Of a stretch of DNA of 64,000 nt, positions 10,209 to 22,189 are shown in pieces. Source of the stretch: Erpobdella octoculata. Lineage: Eukaryota > Annelida > Clitellata > Hirudinida > Erpobdellidae. Below the pieces are notes generated by a model. That model worked only from the letters and a program-made list of their open reading frames with translations, did no database searches and was not told where the DNA came from. Numbering within the stretch: the stretch's first letter is position 1; every line of letters starts with the position of its first letter. Both the position numbers and the translations under genes were made by a program. Where the stretch lies: NCBI GenBank assembly GCA_963978895.1, contig OZ022242.1, positions 26,442,924-26,506,923 of the forward strand, read 5' to 3'.

Positions 10209-11992
10209 GTGACAACGTGACGTTTTCAGTTGCTGGCAACAGGATCCCAACATTGAGAGAAGAACCGGTTAAGAGCCTAAGAAGGTGGTATGATGATTCG
10301 CTTAACGACACTGGACGGTGTTCTGAGGTTCTTCGATCGGCATTTGAAGATATGAAAAAAATTGATGCGGCCCCACTCCAGAGCAGGTTCAAATTGTGGT
10401 TGCTTCAGTTTGTTCTATTACCGAGATTGCTTTGGCCTCTATCAATGTATGAGATGAGCTTACCATTGGTAAAAAAGCTAGAAAGGAGGATGAATAAATT
10501 TACAAGGAAATGGTTGGGTCTGCCTCCGGGATTTTCTTCGGTAGCTTTGTACAGCAAGACTGCCAAACTGAGGTTGCCACTGAAGTCTTTGGTTGAGGAG
10601 TTTAAGATAAACAAGATCCGTACGCAACTAATGCTGGATAACTCTTCGGATCAAAGAATTGTAAAGTCCGGAAAGAAATGGGTAGCCAGAAAGGAGATCG
10701 CAGAAGCTGAAGCCTCTTTACGTTGGACAGAAAGAGTTGGGGCAGTTCAACAGGACAAACGGGCTCTCGGGTCAACCCATCGAAATTGGTGGTCAAAAGC
10801 CAGCACCAGTGAACGAACAAGTCTGGTCATTGAGGAAAGAAAGAAAGCTATCGAGTCCCAGAGAATGATTAAGTTTGTTCTGTTATCTCAACAAGGAGAC
10901 TGGACGACATGGGAAAATACTGTTCAGCGTTCACTTTCTTGGAAAAACATTTGGCAATACACACCACTACGTTTGTCTTTTTTGATTAGATCTGTTTATG
11001 ATCAACTGCCGTCATCCAGCAATCTTCGAAGATGGAAGTTGAAAGACGATGATTCGTGCATGTTATGCGGGCAATCGGAGACTCTCATTCACGTTCTTTC
11101 CTGTTGTTCGTTTTCACTTTCACACGGGAGGTACACTTGGCGTCATAACCAAGTACCCTGAAAATTTCTTGACTTCGTCAAAGAAGCGTGTAAGAAAGCA
11201 AAGACAAGAGGAATACAGCAGAAAAGAAAAATCTACTTTTTGAGAGAAGGCAATCTGAAGTTCCACAGGTTCAGATCTACAAGAGACTTTGAATGTGTGA
11301 TGGGTGCTGCCGACGATTGGTCGGTTTCGGCTGATTTAGATGGCGAAAGAAAATTTCCAGAAGCCGTGAGATCTAGCGGCTTAAAGCCGGATATAATTGT
11401 ATATTCTGACTTGGCCAAGACAATGTTCCTGATTGAATTCTCTGTGCCATGGGAAAGTAACATGGAATCTAGCAATATTTTCAAAGAGGAGAGATATAGG
11501 GATTTAGCATGTGATTTGAATGCCAAAGGGTTCAGGACTGAAATTTTTGCAGTCGAGGTTGGCGTTCGAGGGTTGGTTAGCAGCTCAATGTTAAAACTGC
11601 TGAAAGCTCTTGGTTTTTCAAACCGAGAAAAAACTCGAGCCATCAAGGAGATCTCCCAGACAGCTGAAGCTGCATCTTTTTGGATTTTCGCTAATAGAAA
11701 AAAGAAAGCGCTACAAGATGCACACGAAATGGTTTAGCCTTGTTTACATTGGGCGATAATCGTTCCGGCGATTTCAAGTTTTGTTTCGAACAGTTTTCTG
11801 CTGAACTTTGAATTTTCGTGTTTCAAGTTAAGAATTTAGAAATTTTTCTCGCCGAAGGGCGTCCGCCTGATCAACGGACGTGGGCCCACCTCTCTCTTAA
11901 AAGCGTCAAGAAGTTTAAGGGCCGAAGCTAAAAATGAGAGGTTCTTCTTCTGAAGACCTTCGGCGACGAAAGCTTGCAAAGAGTTAAAACAC
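10209..11992 (+). pseudogene. RLE-type non-LTR retrotransposon, copy A (5'-truncated)
   Basis: A single frame from 10217 to 11740 is broken only by one TGA at 11159-11161. It starts downstream of the RT catalytic motifs, within the RT-thumb region (FSVAGNRIPTLREEPVKSL). Next comes a CCHC-like finger (CMLCGQSETLIHVLSCC) with RYTWRHN, then a restriction-like endonuclease with the signature KPDIIVYSDLAK and EFSVPWESN, which nicks target DNA for target-primed reverse transcription. This layout is that of the R2/CRE/NeSL group; clade not assigned. The 3' UTR runs from 11738 and ends in (CATA)n. The closest copy is E (51.7 kb). Confidence 0.85.
11859..11960 (+). promoter_or_regulatory. Conserved hairpins in the LINE 3' UTR, copy A
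   Basis: Hairpin 1 pairs CGTCCG (11860-11865) with CGGACG (11875-11880). Hairpin 2 is AGGT.CTTC-TTCT-GAAGACCT at 11939-11959. Equivalent hairpins occur in copies B, C and D with changed but still paired bases. Such structures may be what the RT recognises at the RNA 3' end (inference). Confidence 0.5.
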
Positions 11993-12158
11993 ACACATAC
12001 ATACATACATACATACATACATACATACATACATACATACATACATACATACATACATACATACATACATACATACATACATACATACATACATACATAC
12101 ATACATACATACATACATACATACATACATACATACATACATACATACATACATACAT
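11993..12158. repeat. (CATA)n microsatellite, 166 bp
   Basis: Forms the 3' tail of LINE copy A and is followed without spacer by the truncated 5' end of copy B. Confidence 0.97.
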
Positions 12159-15010
12159 GTCCAGGCATGCAAAAGCTGCTCTACAACCGTTTAAAGATTG
12201 CATGGCGATCTAGATGCGTAGATAGGGAATGGCAGAAGGCGGAGGGAGTTTTTATCCCCAAAGAAAAAGATTCGGTCAATATCAACCAATTCCGACCAAT
12301 CTCACTTTTGAACGTGGAGGGAAAAATATTTTTCGCTGTTCTGGCCAAGAGGCTCACGGATTTTGCAATTCGTAATGAGTACATTGACAGATCCGTGCAG
12401 AAAGGAGGAGTCCCCGGAGTACCGGGATGTATCGAGCACTCATCCATGATTTGGGAGGCCATCAAAAGAGCAAAACAAAACCAACTCAGCCTGCATGTGG
12501 TCTGGCTCGATTTAGCAAACGCGTACGGGACTGTTCGCCATCAATTGCTCTGGAGGACACTCAAAAGGCACAATGTTCCAGAATTCCTCATCGATGTTCT
12601 GCAACAGTATTTTCGCCGTTTTAGGCTACGTCTGTCAACATCGACGTGCTCCACAGAGTGGTTCAACTTGCGGGTCGGAATTGCTATGGGGTGTTCAATT
12701 TCTCCCATCCTATTTGTTTTGGCTATGCAATTATTGCTCGGTTCGATTGCATCTCGAGTTCAGGATGTTTACCTGGGAAAAGAAATTTTCATGCCATCAA
12801 TAAAAGCCTTCATGGACGACACTACTCTTATCTTGAATCACTGCGGCGAAATGCGCCGTATTCTTCAAAATTTCAACGACTTGTTGTCCTGGTGTGGAAT
12901 GAAGTTCAAGCCAACCAAATCGAGAAGCCTTTCTTTGCGACATGGAGAGATTGATGGTTTTGTCTCATTCTCGGTGGCTGGTTGCGAAATCCCAACAATC
13001 CAGCAAGAGCCTGTGAAAAGCTTGGGAAGATGGTACAACGTCTCCATGAATGATGTGAATCGGAGCAGCATCGTTCTGCAGGGCTTGGTTGAGGACCTGA
13101 GGAAAATCAATTCAACCGAGCTGCAGGGAAAGTTCAAGGTATGGCTGGTACAGTTTGTTTTGATACCGAGGTTGCTATGGTCATTAACAATCTATGAGAT
13201 ATGTTTATCTCACGTGGAGCGAATGGAAAAGAAAATGAACTGCTGCATTCGGAAATGGCTAGGACTTCCACCGGCGTTAACAACTTTAGCTCTATATAGT
13301 AAGTCAGCTAAGTTAGCTCTTCCATTCAAGTCCCTAGTAGAAGAGTACAAGATTAGCAAGATATGGACACAGTTGATGCTGGACAACTCTTCAGACCAAT
13401 GTATCGTGAATGTGGGCCCATCAGTTGGATCGGGAAAAGGCTGGACTGCAGGGAGGGACATCCGTGAAGCCGAGGGATCTTTGCAATGGTCTGAAAAGCT
13501 CGGAGCAGTGCAACCGGGACGGCTCGGTCTGGATTGGTTCCATCATGTGTGGTGGTCTAAGGCCTCGTCGCAGGAAAGGACAAACCTGATTATTCAAGAC
13601 AGAAGGCGAGCAATGGAGTTGGAAAGAGTGCAGTTAGGTGCTCAGATGTCGCAACAGGGCGATTGGACTAGATGGGAGGCGGCAGTTCAACATTCGATGA
13701 CATGGAATGATTTGTGGCGTTACTCGCCCATCCGCCTATCTTTCGTGATTAGAGCGATGTATGATCAACTGCCGACAGCTTCGAACTTAGTGGGGAAAGC
13801 TTGAAAATGAAGCCTGCAAGCTGTGTGTGATATTCTCTCATGTTGTCCGTATGCTTTGGCAAAGGGAAGATACACGTGGCGCCACAATGAGGTTCTAAGA
13901 GAGATACTGGGCATTATCAAGGAGAACTGCAGACTAGCCAATTCGATGCAGTTGTGCCCCAGAAGAAAAGTTTATTTCTTGAGAGAAGGCTTGCAGCACT
14001 TGGGCCGCAGAAAGGCAAGTACGAGAAGAGAATCGTTGCTTGATGCGGCAAATGACTGGAGGATATCAGCAGACTTAAAAGATGAAGACTGGTTTCCGGA
14101 AGTGGTTCGCAGCAGCGGATTGAGACCGGACATTGTCATTTTTTCCAGTTTGGCCAAGACGTTGCTGTTCATCGAACTGACAGTGCCATGGGAAAGCAAC
14201 ATGGAAGCCTCAAATATCTTGAAAGAAGAACGGTACAGAATCCTTGCCCAAGATTTGGAGCGTGCGGGGTATAGAGTCGAGATTTTTCAGTTGAAGTAGG
14301 CGCCAGGGGTTTAGCCGGTCGCTCACTTGTCAAATTGCTTGTGGCTCTCGGAATGTCGGGTCGGAAAAAAACTCAAGCTATCAAGAAAATAGCTGAAAGA
14401 GCAGAAACAGCTTCTTTTTGGATATGGATGCAAAGGAATGAAAAAGGAGATAATAAATTTAAACAGCCACTTCTGGCTTCCGTACAACAGTGTTAGCTCC
14501 TCCTTTGTTTACAAGTTCAGGGACGAAGTCGCGTTATGGCTGCCGGCGAAAGTTTCGGTTGTTTGCAATAGAAGGAAAGTTGCTGGCGTTTAGAAAATAA
14601 TCGAAACAATGTTTCCTGCCATTATGGTTTGTGGTGTTTCTCGTTTGGTGAAAGTGGTGGCATGGCTCGAAGTTCCGGAGGTGAATGTTTCTTTCGGTCT
14701 CGGAATCTGGCGGTTTGGTGGATACTACAGTTACTACATGCTCAAGTTCCGGCGTTTTGAAAGACAGTTTCTCATCTTGTTACAGTTGCTTGACGGTTTC
14801 AAAATGACTTCTTGGTTCTGGTACTTTGAAGATTTGCCGGTTATCTGGTTCTGGTCGGAAACGGCATGTGATACACAAATTTCGTCAGGGGGCGGCCGTC
14901 TGATCAACGGTCGTGGCCCGCCCTCCCGTGGTAGCGTCAGGAAAAGGGCCGAAACGCTGGGAGGGTCTTCCTCTGAAGACCTCTGACGAACTTGCTCGAA
15001 GAAGAGTTTT
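12159..15010 (+). pseudogene. RLE-type non-LTR retrotransposon, copy B
   Basis: The longest copy of the family. From 12167 the frame carries the RT fingers and palm: QFRPISLLNVEGKIF, motif A WLDLANAYG, motif B GIAMGCSISP and motif C AFMDD, all catalytic Asp present. A frameshift and small deletion at about 13795-13830 remove part of the Cys/His finger, then RYTWRHNEVL and the endonuclease (RPDIVIFSSLAK, ELTVPWESN) continue to 14285. A one-base loss near 14288 shifts the last part, which ends at TAG 14494-14496. The 5' end, including any DNA-binding fingers, is missing. The 3' UTR is about 510 bp, then (CATA)n. Confidence 0.87.
14893..14982 (+). promoter_or_regulatory. Conserved hairpins in the LINE 3' UTR, copy B
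   Basis: Hairpin 1: GGCCGT (14894-14899) with ACGGTC (14907-14912). Hairpin 2: GGTCTTC-CTCT-GAAGACC at 14964-14981, a perfect 7-bp stem. An outer pairing CGTCAG/CTGACG may enclose hairpin 2. Confidence 0.5.
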
Positions 15011-15060
15011 CACATACATACATACATACATACATACATACATACCTACAAACATACATA
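15011..15060. repeat. (CATA)n tail of LINE copy B
   Basis: CATA array with two variant units, immediately 3' of the LINE UTR and followed directly by an F2 3' end. Confidence 0.9.
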
Positions 15061-15276
15061 CCGTCTTTGGTTTTCCAGATATACGTTGTTTTAGAAAAAA
15101 AATTGTTTTTCAGTTTCATCCTCTCAAAAGCAAAATTTTAAAAAATACTTTCTTAGTGGGTGCTTAGGCTATAAATTTAATATAAGTTCCAAATTTCACG
15201 TTCCTAGGATGAGGCGTTTGAGATCGGCGTTGATTATCAATCAGTCAGTCAGGACATGTTCTTTTATATATATAGA
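15061..15276 (+). mobile_element. F2 family element, 3' end only
   Basis: Matches the last ~215 bp of the F2 copies: GGTTTTCCAGATATACGTTG, ACGTTCCTAGGATGAGGCG, a short CAGT tract, GGACATGTTCTT and TATATATATAGAT. Its 5' side is cut at the (CATA)n tract. Confidence 0.75.
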
Positions 15277-15445
15277 TTGATATGTTAATAACATTAATAT
15301 ATTTTGGTTAACAAAACTTAATATAAATAACTGACTATTGGACTTATTTTTAGGTTGATTGAATTTGGTGTTTTCAGTTTATTTCTTTTGGCCAAATGCC
15401 CAGTAGAATGACCAACGTCTTTCGGTGGCGGTCTTCTTTCTTTTT

Positions 15446-15880
<435 letters not shown>

Positions 15881-15889
15881 AGCCAGCCG

Positions 15890-16260
15890 GCTAAAGTATT
15901 TTATTTAGCTCCCTTTTTAGAAACATGTTTTCAAAAATGCGCTAAAAAATAACTATCCATTATCTATTCAGACTGAAATTTCGTGGGCATATTTGTCGTT
16001 GCAAAATTTACATTCTGTTGAATTTTATAATTGATTGTACAAAGTCGATTGTACAAAATGTGAAAGCAATTAAAACTTTTTTTTTCAAAAAATTAAAAAT
16101 TTTCTGTAGAGAAATTAACTATCTGTTTTTGTTTATTTAAAGAAAACGATATTTAACTTTTTTATTCAAAAATTTATAATACAAATTTTTTTTCTTCATC
16201 CTCCTATGGATCGATTGACTACTGCAAATCCTTATTGGTTGGTCTACCAGCTTCTCAACT
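15890..16260. other. AT-rich spacer, nothing recognised
   Basis: No gene or shared repeat identified. Confidence 0.4.
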
Positions 16261-16261
16261 C

Positions 16262-16665
16262 ATCCGCATTTAGCTCGTCATCAACACCGCCGCCAAAATG
16301 ATATCCAACGCCAAGAAGTACGATCACGTGACACCTATTCTACAAAACCTGCACTGGTTTCGGGTACCTGAGAAAATTGTATTCAAAGACGCGCTACTCG
16401 TGTTAAAGCGTTTGCATGATAATGGCCCACGCTATCTCAGCCTTGATCTTTAACCGACCAGCTCCGTCAGCGGCCGCAGACGACTCCGATCGTTGTCCTC
16501 CGGACATCTCGTTGTGCCAGCTTCACGTCGAGCATCACTGGGTGACAGATGTTTCAGAGTTATTAGCCCCAAGACATTGAACGATTTTCCGTTTGCAATA
16601 AACCTTGGTACATCCAAAACGGAGTTCTGCACTTTGCTTAAAATTTTTCTTTCCAGTCTTCTTCA
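16262..16665 (+). pseudogene. Degenerate L2/CR1-type LINE, RT C-terminus
   Basis: In broken frames: NAKKYDHVTPILQNLHWFRV, VFKDALLVLKRLHDNGPRYL, then LVVPASR and GDRCFRVISPKTLNDFP. This order (KYDHITP..LHWLPV; K.LH...P.YL; GDRAFS..APKLWN.LP) is the well-known end of L2/CR1-like reverse transcriptase proteins. Several stops and shifts; an old fragment. Confidence 0.75.
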
Positions 16666-16899
16666 AATTTCTACCCATATTCAGTGGCTCCAAAACTCGT
16701 TCGACCGTGGAGCCACTTCAAAAAAATTCTTTTCATACTTTCATACTTTTTATTTTCAATCTTCGCATACTTCACAATAAAATGTTAAAAAGACTGTGGT
16801 TAATACTTTTCTATTTTATAGATTTATTATCATTAAAAAACAATGTGCAAACAGTTATTAGCTGCCAAATTACAAAATTATAACAGATTTAAAAGAAAA

Positions 16900-18190
16900 A
16901 CAAAGATTTTTACGGTTCACTTGTTATATCCTTCATATTAACTTCTCCGAGTTTGCTTGCTTGACTGCATACCTTGGGACCTTATGACACTTAAAAAACC
17001 AACTTTTTGTTATCCAATAAAGCTCAAATTTAGCAAATTTTGTTGCTGTTGCAGACTCCACATTCTAGTAAATTTTCAGATTGATTGGACAAAATTTTAA
17101 TGAATTATGGAATAAAACTAATTAAAACTTTAAAAATATATATTAATTAAGTATTTAGAAAATTATGGTCAATGTTTTTTAAGTTTATAGATTTATTATC
17201 ATAAAAATTAATTTGCATACAATTTTTTGCCGTCGAATTACAAAATTATAAAGGATCTTTAAAAATGAAGTTCTTACGGTTCACATGTTTATCAATAATT
17301 GGCGTATTTTATATCTATAATAATGTAAGCTATTAACATCTAAATCAAATGAGCATCAATTACTATACCATAAATCCAAAACGCGAAGTTAACGAAGAAA
17401 AACATTAAACGAGAACATTTACAAAACTTAATCATACATTTTTTTAAATCTTCTGTAGTAACTTTACCATGTTTGTTTGCTTGCTTCCATGTTTGCTTGT
17501 TGGAAAAATCTTGATGACATTTGGAAAGAGGTAGTTTTCATACAGGAAAAAAATATAAAGAAAGTTTGGAATCCCTACTCCTATCCCACGGCTCAGGGGG
17601 AACAAAAAACATTGAGTGAGTCTGTGAATATTGTATTGTTTATTTCTTTCATGTGAAATCAAAATTCATAAATTTAACTCGATGTATGGATTAGTTGTTA
17701 TCTAAAACACTTCATTCATATATTGTTATTAAGAATACAGCTATTCTGAATGTTTCAAAGCTCTATGTAGATGAATAATAGTCAAATTTGCGTTTACCTG
17801 TAACGGTCAATTTGAATCATTTGATTTGATTAATTTTAATTGATTTAATTTTCGACTTATGCATAAACATCCGTACTGGTTAATTATTTTGGACCTCTGG
17901 CGACTTATAAAGAAACATCTGTACTGTTTAATAATTTTGGACCTCTGGCGAGTTATTTATAAACAACTTGATTAATATGATTTTATTAATTTTAATTGAT
18001 TTAAGGCCTAATTCATGTCGGAAACATTCAATTCATGTATTTTTATCCAGCATAATGCTTTCCTGAAAGTTTTAGAGATCTATGTGGTTGAAAAGTGGGT
18101 GAATATTTGTTTCTAAGATTTGATCACCACAGACAAACAAACAAACAAGCAAACAAACAGAGAGACAAGTGAAATTAAATAAAAGCATTT
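16900..18190. other. AT-rich spacer, nothing recognised
   Basis: Contains two near-identical short blocks around 17870-17960 (CATCCGTACTGGTTAAT / CATCTGTACTGTTTAAT followed by TTTTGGACCTCTGGCGA). Otherwise no gene, RNA or known repeat recognised. Confidence 0.4.
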
Positions 18191-18194
18191 AAAA

Positions 18195-18443
18195 ATGAGC
18201 GTGAGCGGGAATGCGAAAGGGAGAGGAAGCGTGAGATGTAACGGGAGAGCAAGCGCGAGCGGGAACGGGATTGCAATCGGGAGCGGAGAAGTGACCGGGG
18301 ACAGGAACGGGAGAACAAGCGTGAAAACCTTTCCGGCCAAAAGTGCCTATGTACGACCATCAAAGTTAATCTATATAAATAAAAATAAGATTATGTAAGT
18401 ATGTAAGTAAAAACCCCGGGCAACGCCGGGTACCCCCACTAGT
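18195..18443 (-). repeat. F1 family repeat, single end
   Basis: AGCGGGAACGGGA-type minisatellite, then GGCCAAAAGTGCCTATGTAC (also seen near 35410), then CCCCGGGCAACGCCGGGTAC and CACTAGTT. Confidence 0.75.
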
Positions 18444-18617
18444 TCTAAATAAAATTTACAGCCTATTTTAAGTTATGTCATTTTGTTATATTCTGAACAA
18501 TTAAAAAACATGAACTTCAAACAAGCAAATTATATAAATAAGGATTGCCAGAGTCCACTATGTAAACGGGTTTATCTAATAACAATTACACCCTTAAACG
18601 AAGAAACATGATATAAA

Positions 18618-19384
18618 CAGGGGCGCAACTAGGAAGGGCAGGGGGCCCAAGCCCAAATCGAAGGGTCTAGCATTTCTTCCAAATTCGATAAGTTTTTTTT
18701 GGTAAGAGGGTGGGGGGTGCTACATTTATTCATAAACTTTTTTTTTCCAATTGCTTTAACTGGTTTGAGACTGATTTTAACTATCTTCAGTTTGTAGTCC
18801 TTATTTTCTATCATTAATAAATTCTTAAAGATACCAAAACAAACTGCAGACTGAAGATAGTCAAAAAATGTCTTCCCTTTTTAAAACTTGAGCAAGCCCC
18901 CCCCCCCCCCGAAGCCAAATCGGAAAGCCCTGAAATTTTTTCAAATACAAGTGGTTTTCTTTGGGTGGGAGTGAGGTGTGATACATTTATTCATAAACTT
19001 ATTTTTTTACAATTGCTTAACTGGTTTGAGACTAATTTTGACTATATTCAGTTTGTAGGCTTTATTTTCTATCATTAATAAATTCTTAAAGACACCAAAA
19101 AGACTGCAGACTGAAGATAGTCAAAAAAAATTTTGCCTGCGGCGGGCTTTCTTTCCTTTTTAAACCTGGGGGTGCTAGATTTCTTTATAAACTTATTATT
19201 TTGAAATTGCTTTAATTGGTTTGAGACTGAGTTTGGCTATCTTCAGTTTGCAGTCTTTTTATTCTTTCATTAATAAAAATGATTAACGATACCAAAAAAA
19301 GACTGCAGACTAAAGATAGTAAAAAAAAAATTCGCCCTTTTAACACTTGAGCCCCCTCAGCATTTTCTGCTGGTTGCGCCCTTA
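18618..19384. mobile_element. hAT-like MITE made of three tandem hairpin units
   Basis: The ends are CAGGGGCGCAACTAGG and, inverted, TAAGGGCGCAACCAG. The flanks GATATAAA (18610-18617) and AATATAAA (19385-19392) fit an 8-bp target duplication with one mismatch, as expected for hAT elements. Inside, three successive units each contain ACTATCTTCAGT..TGCAGTC and its inverse GACTGCAGACTGAAGATAGT, so each can fold into a long hairpin. No coding capacity. Confidence 0.7.
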
Positions 19385-19465
19385 AATATAAATTATTTTA
19401 AATTCAAGCAAGCGAAACTGCAGCCGCAACTGATAGTACAGTAAAAATTTTAAAAAACTTCATAC

Positions 19466-19670
19466 CTTTGCTTGGTGTATCGGTTGCTGAGTTAGATAAA
19501 TTAGGAGCTTCAAAAGAGTTTGTCATCGAGTTAAGAACATTTAAAGTAGAACTTGAAGGAACGTTTGAGTTTTCTTTATTGAGAAGAAAATTTGAATCTT
19601 CTTCACCCACAGTGACTCTATTCTGAGGGAAGTACATGGGTCCCTGTTTTGGAAAATACAAGCTGGCCAT
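19466..19670 (-). CDS. Candidate first coding exon, unknown protein
   Basis: On the minus strand an ATG in good context (AAG ATG GCC) opens a frame of 68 codons that runs into a consensus-like donor (AAAG|GTATGA). The start reads MASLYFPKQGPMYFP. The protein is Ser/Asn-rich, looks disordered and contains a KEN tripeptide (LLNKENSNV), which in some cell-cycle proteins is a degradation signal, though a single KEN can be chance. No partner exon or homologue recognised. Confidence 0.3.
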
Positions 19671-19715
19671 CTTGATTTTGTTATACAAATGATCTTTTAT
19701 AAATAATTGTTTCAA

Positions 19716-20718
19716 AATAGTTGTCTAGTTATTTCATAAGAAAAAAACAACAAAATAGAGCAACTGTTCAAAGTAGCAAAATCTTTGAAATTTATTGAGC
19801 GCATGAGAATGTGAAAAACAAACAATAAGAGGTTTTGCGTGGGATTGAAGCTAACAATGAATTTTTGGGCGAACCTATATGAATTCATGTCACGCAGATA
19901 ATATTCTCACTGAATAATCGTTTGAAGGGAGTTGATGTTTTTTCGCCTCACTAAATTTTGAGATATTAGATGTTGCTAGATGTAATGAAAAATTTAATTG
20001 CTTCTCCCTATCATGAAAGCGGTCAGGGAAACGCTTAAAAAAAGACATAAAACAACTAAGGGATCATCCATATATTACGTACGCACAGCGGGAAAGGAGG
20101 TGTGTTCCGAGCAAAAGATTTGCGTACGCGAATGGATTGGAAGGGATTGGGGTATTCCAACAAATGTCTATGTATGCAAAAATAAAAAGATATATCATAC
20201 ATTAAAATGCATAATATCTGATGTACTGTACACGTGTATGTTAGAAACTCGCGTTTTCCTGATAGGGGACGCTATAAATTCCATCTTTTCATTACGAATA
20301 ATATAATTTCTAATTGTTCAGATTGCCATGTAGTACAAATAAATTTTTCACGTTTTTAAGATTTCTAAAATCATCAGTTGGTGTTAATTACACACTTTTA
20401 CTTAACTTGACTTCTCTATCTGCCTCTCTGTCGTCAAATTTTGCAATCGATTTTAAACTAACTTTCCGATGAGCTAGAGACTTAAAAATGTAAACATATC
20501 TCTGAACTGATTAACAAAGCATTCTATCAAATTTTCGGATTCATTGGACAAAATTTAATTAAACAATTATTTGTGATATTTTCGTCGAACTATTTATTGT
20601 CTATGCTAATAGGCTCGTTGTTTATGTAACAAAATGTGGTCTACACAATCGATTATATAAAAGTGTGTGTTTAAAAAACTTCGTTTTTTGATTCACTTGT
20701 TTTATATTTAGTCTAGTC
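19716..20718. other. AT-rich spacer with possible MITE end
   Basis: Mostly featureless. At 20058 GGGATCATCCATATATTACG resembles a common metazoan MITE terminus, but I could not find a matching inverted end. Confidence 0.3.
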
Positions 20719-20719
20719 T

Positions 20720-21497
20720 ATAGGTGTGCGCCGACGTGATATCGTTGGCGGCGGCGCGCCAGTCTGTTTCAATCGGCGTCGCGCTAAACAACTTTAACCG
20801 GCGGCGGCGGTACCCGTCTATTGACGGCGGCGTTCAAAGAAATTTTTGCTGATTTTTTTATTAAAAACGATAGCGTGAAAGAAAAAAAAATTAGAACAGA
20901 CGTACTAGATCAAATTTCAGTTTAAAAAAATTAGAGTTGACAATTTAAAGTTAATTCATGTTAGTTGGTCAAAAAATGTGAATTTTCGTGTACAAAAACT
21001 ATCTTGTCAACGGATAAGGTGCCATAGCACTGCGCTTGGAATTAACCGACAAACCCGCAGTTGAAAAAATGCGCGTTCCACAAACGATAATTATTAATTT
21101 TGTTAACGAAAACTAGAATAGAAAGTCAAAACGAGACTGAAATAACAATAAAAATTAGTTAGTTAGAACGAAATAGAAATAAAAATTGATTTTTTTTTCC
21201 AAAATGAAATAGAAATAGAAAATAATAAAAAACAAAATTAAAATTAATTGACTAATACAAATTTAATTGAATTTCTGAAATTTCGCTTCTATGGTACTTT
21301 ATTTTAAAATGCCTTTGCCGCTACGATTGTTTATTCTTTTTCTATTGTATTCGTGTTTTGGTTTGTCATTATTTATTGAGTCAGAAATGTCGAAAGCTGG
21401 CATTGGTTTGTCAAAAATGTTCGCTGGTCGTAAACGCGAAAGTTTAGTTTGGAATTTTTTAAACATGATGTCACTACGAACAAAAATGTGTGTCTAG
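20720..21497 (+). pseudogene. hAT element 5' part with start of BED-finger transposase
   Basis: Left edge TAGGTGTGCGCCGACGTG, a GC-rich GGCGGCGGCG patch, AATAGAAATAGAAA-type subterminal repeats (21110-21230), then a frame reading MSKAGIGLSKMFAGRKRESL and VWNFL. The same GRKR(D/E)S(V/L) start occurs in the BED-finger ORF at 33822 (minus). The frame stops at 21497 before the finger cysteines, so it is a truncated relic. Confidence 0.55.
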
Positions 21498-21795
21498 CGA
21501 CTCTAGCGAAATAAGATATTAGTAACATCGATGGTGCTTTAAAGTATAAACCAGTGCAGTTTTCAACTGGCCGGTAGAAAATTCAAAAGCACAGTGATAC
21601 AAATTTGTTTGTCTTAGCCAGTAATATACCAAACCAGATACAGCTATCTAGATATATCGACGTAACACGTATATCTAGTGCTGCCCGTAGCCAAGATTTG
21701 ATACAGTTTTGGATTGTTTAACAGTCTATATATCCGCTAATTTCCCTTTTGGCTTTGGACATACTGGCAGTACCCACTGATCTCTATAATATAAC

Positions 21796-22109
21796 GGTCG
21801 CTGCTATTGCCCCGGCGGTTCGACGTGATTACAATCGGTAAAATTGCTACTAACCCTATCCCTAACCCTATCCCTAGCTCTAACCCTAACCCGAACCCTA
21901 ACCCTACTCCTAACCCTATCCCTACCCCTAAACCCTATCCTAGGTAGTAGCATAAAAATTTCAAAATAATTTTTTTTTAATTTTATTAATATTTTTATAT
22001 AAAGGTACAAATTCTGAGTTTGAATATACCATATAGTGTACAAAAAAATAAAATTAATAAAGATATAGCGAATCAAAGATCGCGTACCGCCGTGGCAATA
22101 GCATTAACG
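21796..22109. mobile_element. MITE with telomere-like repeats, copy 2
   Basis: The termini GGTCGCTGCTATTGCCCCGG and, inverted, CGTTAATGCTATTGCCACGG match at most positions. The 9-bp flanks TAATATAAC are identical on both sides (21787-21795 and 22110-22118). The core (about 21850-21945) is degenerate CCCTAACCCTA. A related sequence at 26164-26172 has the same surroundings with a single TAATATAAC, i.e. an unoccupied site. Confidence 0.8.
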
Positions 22110-22189
22110 TAATATAACTGGATTGCGATTAGAGCTGCCTGGGAGTCGCCGCTGGTCGCCATTTTGGAACTCTTAGGCCACGCCTACCT

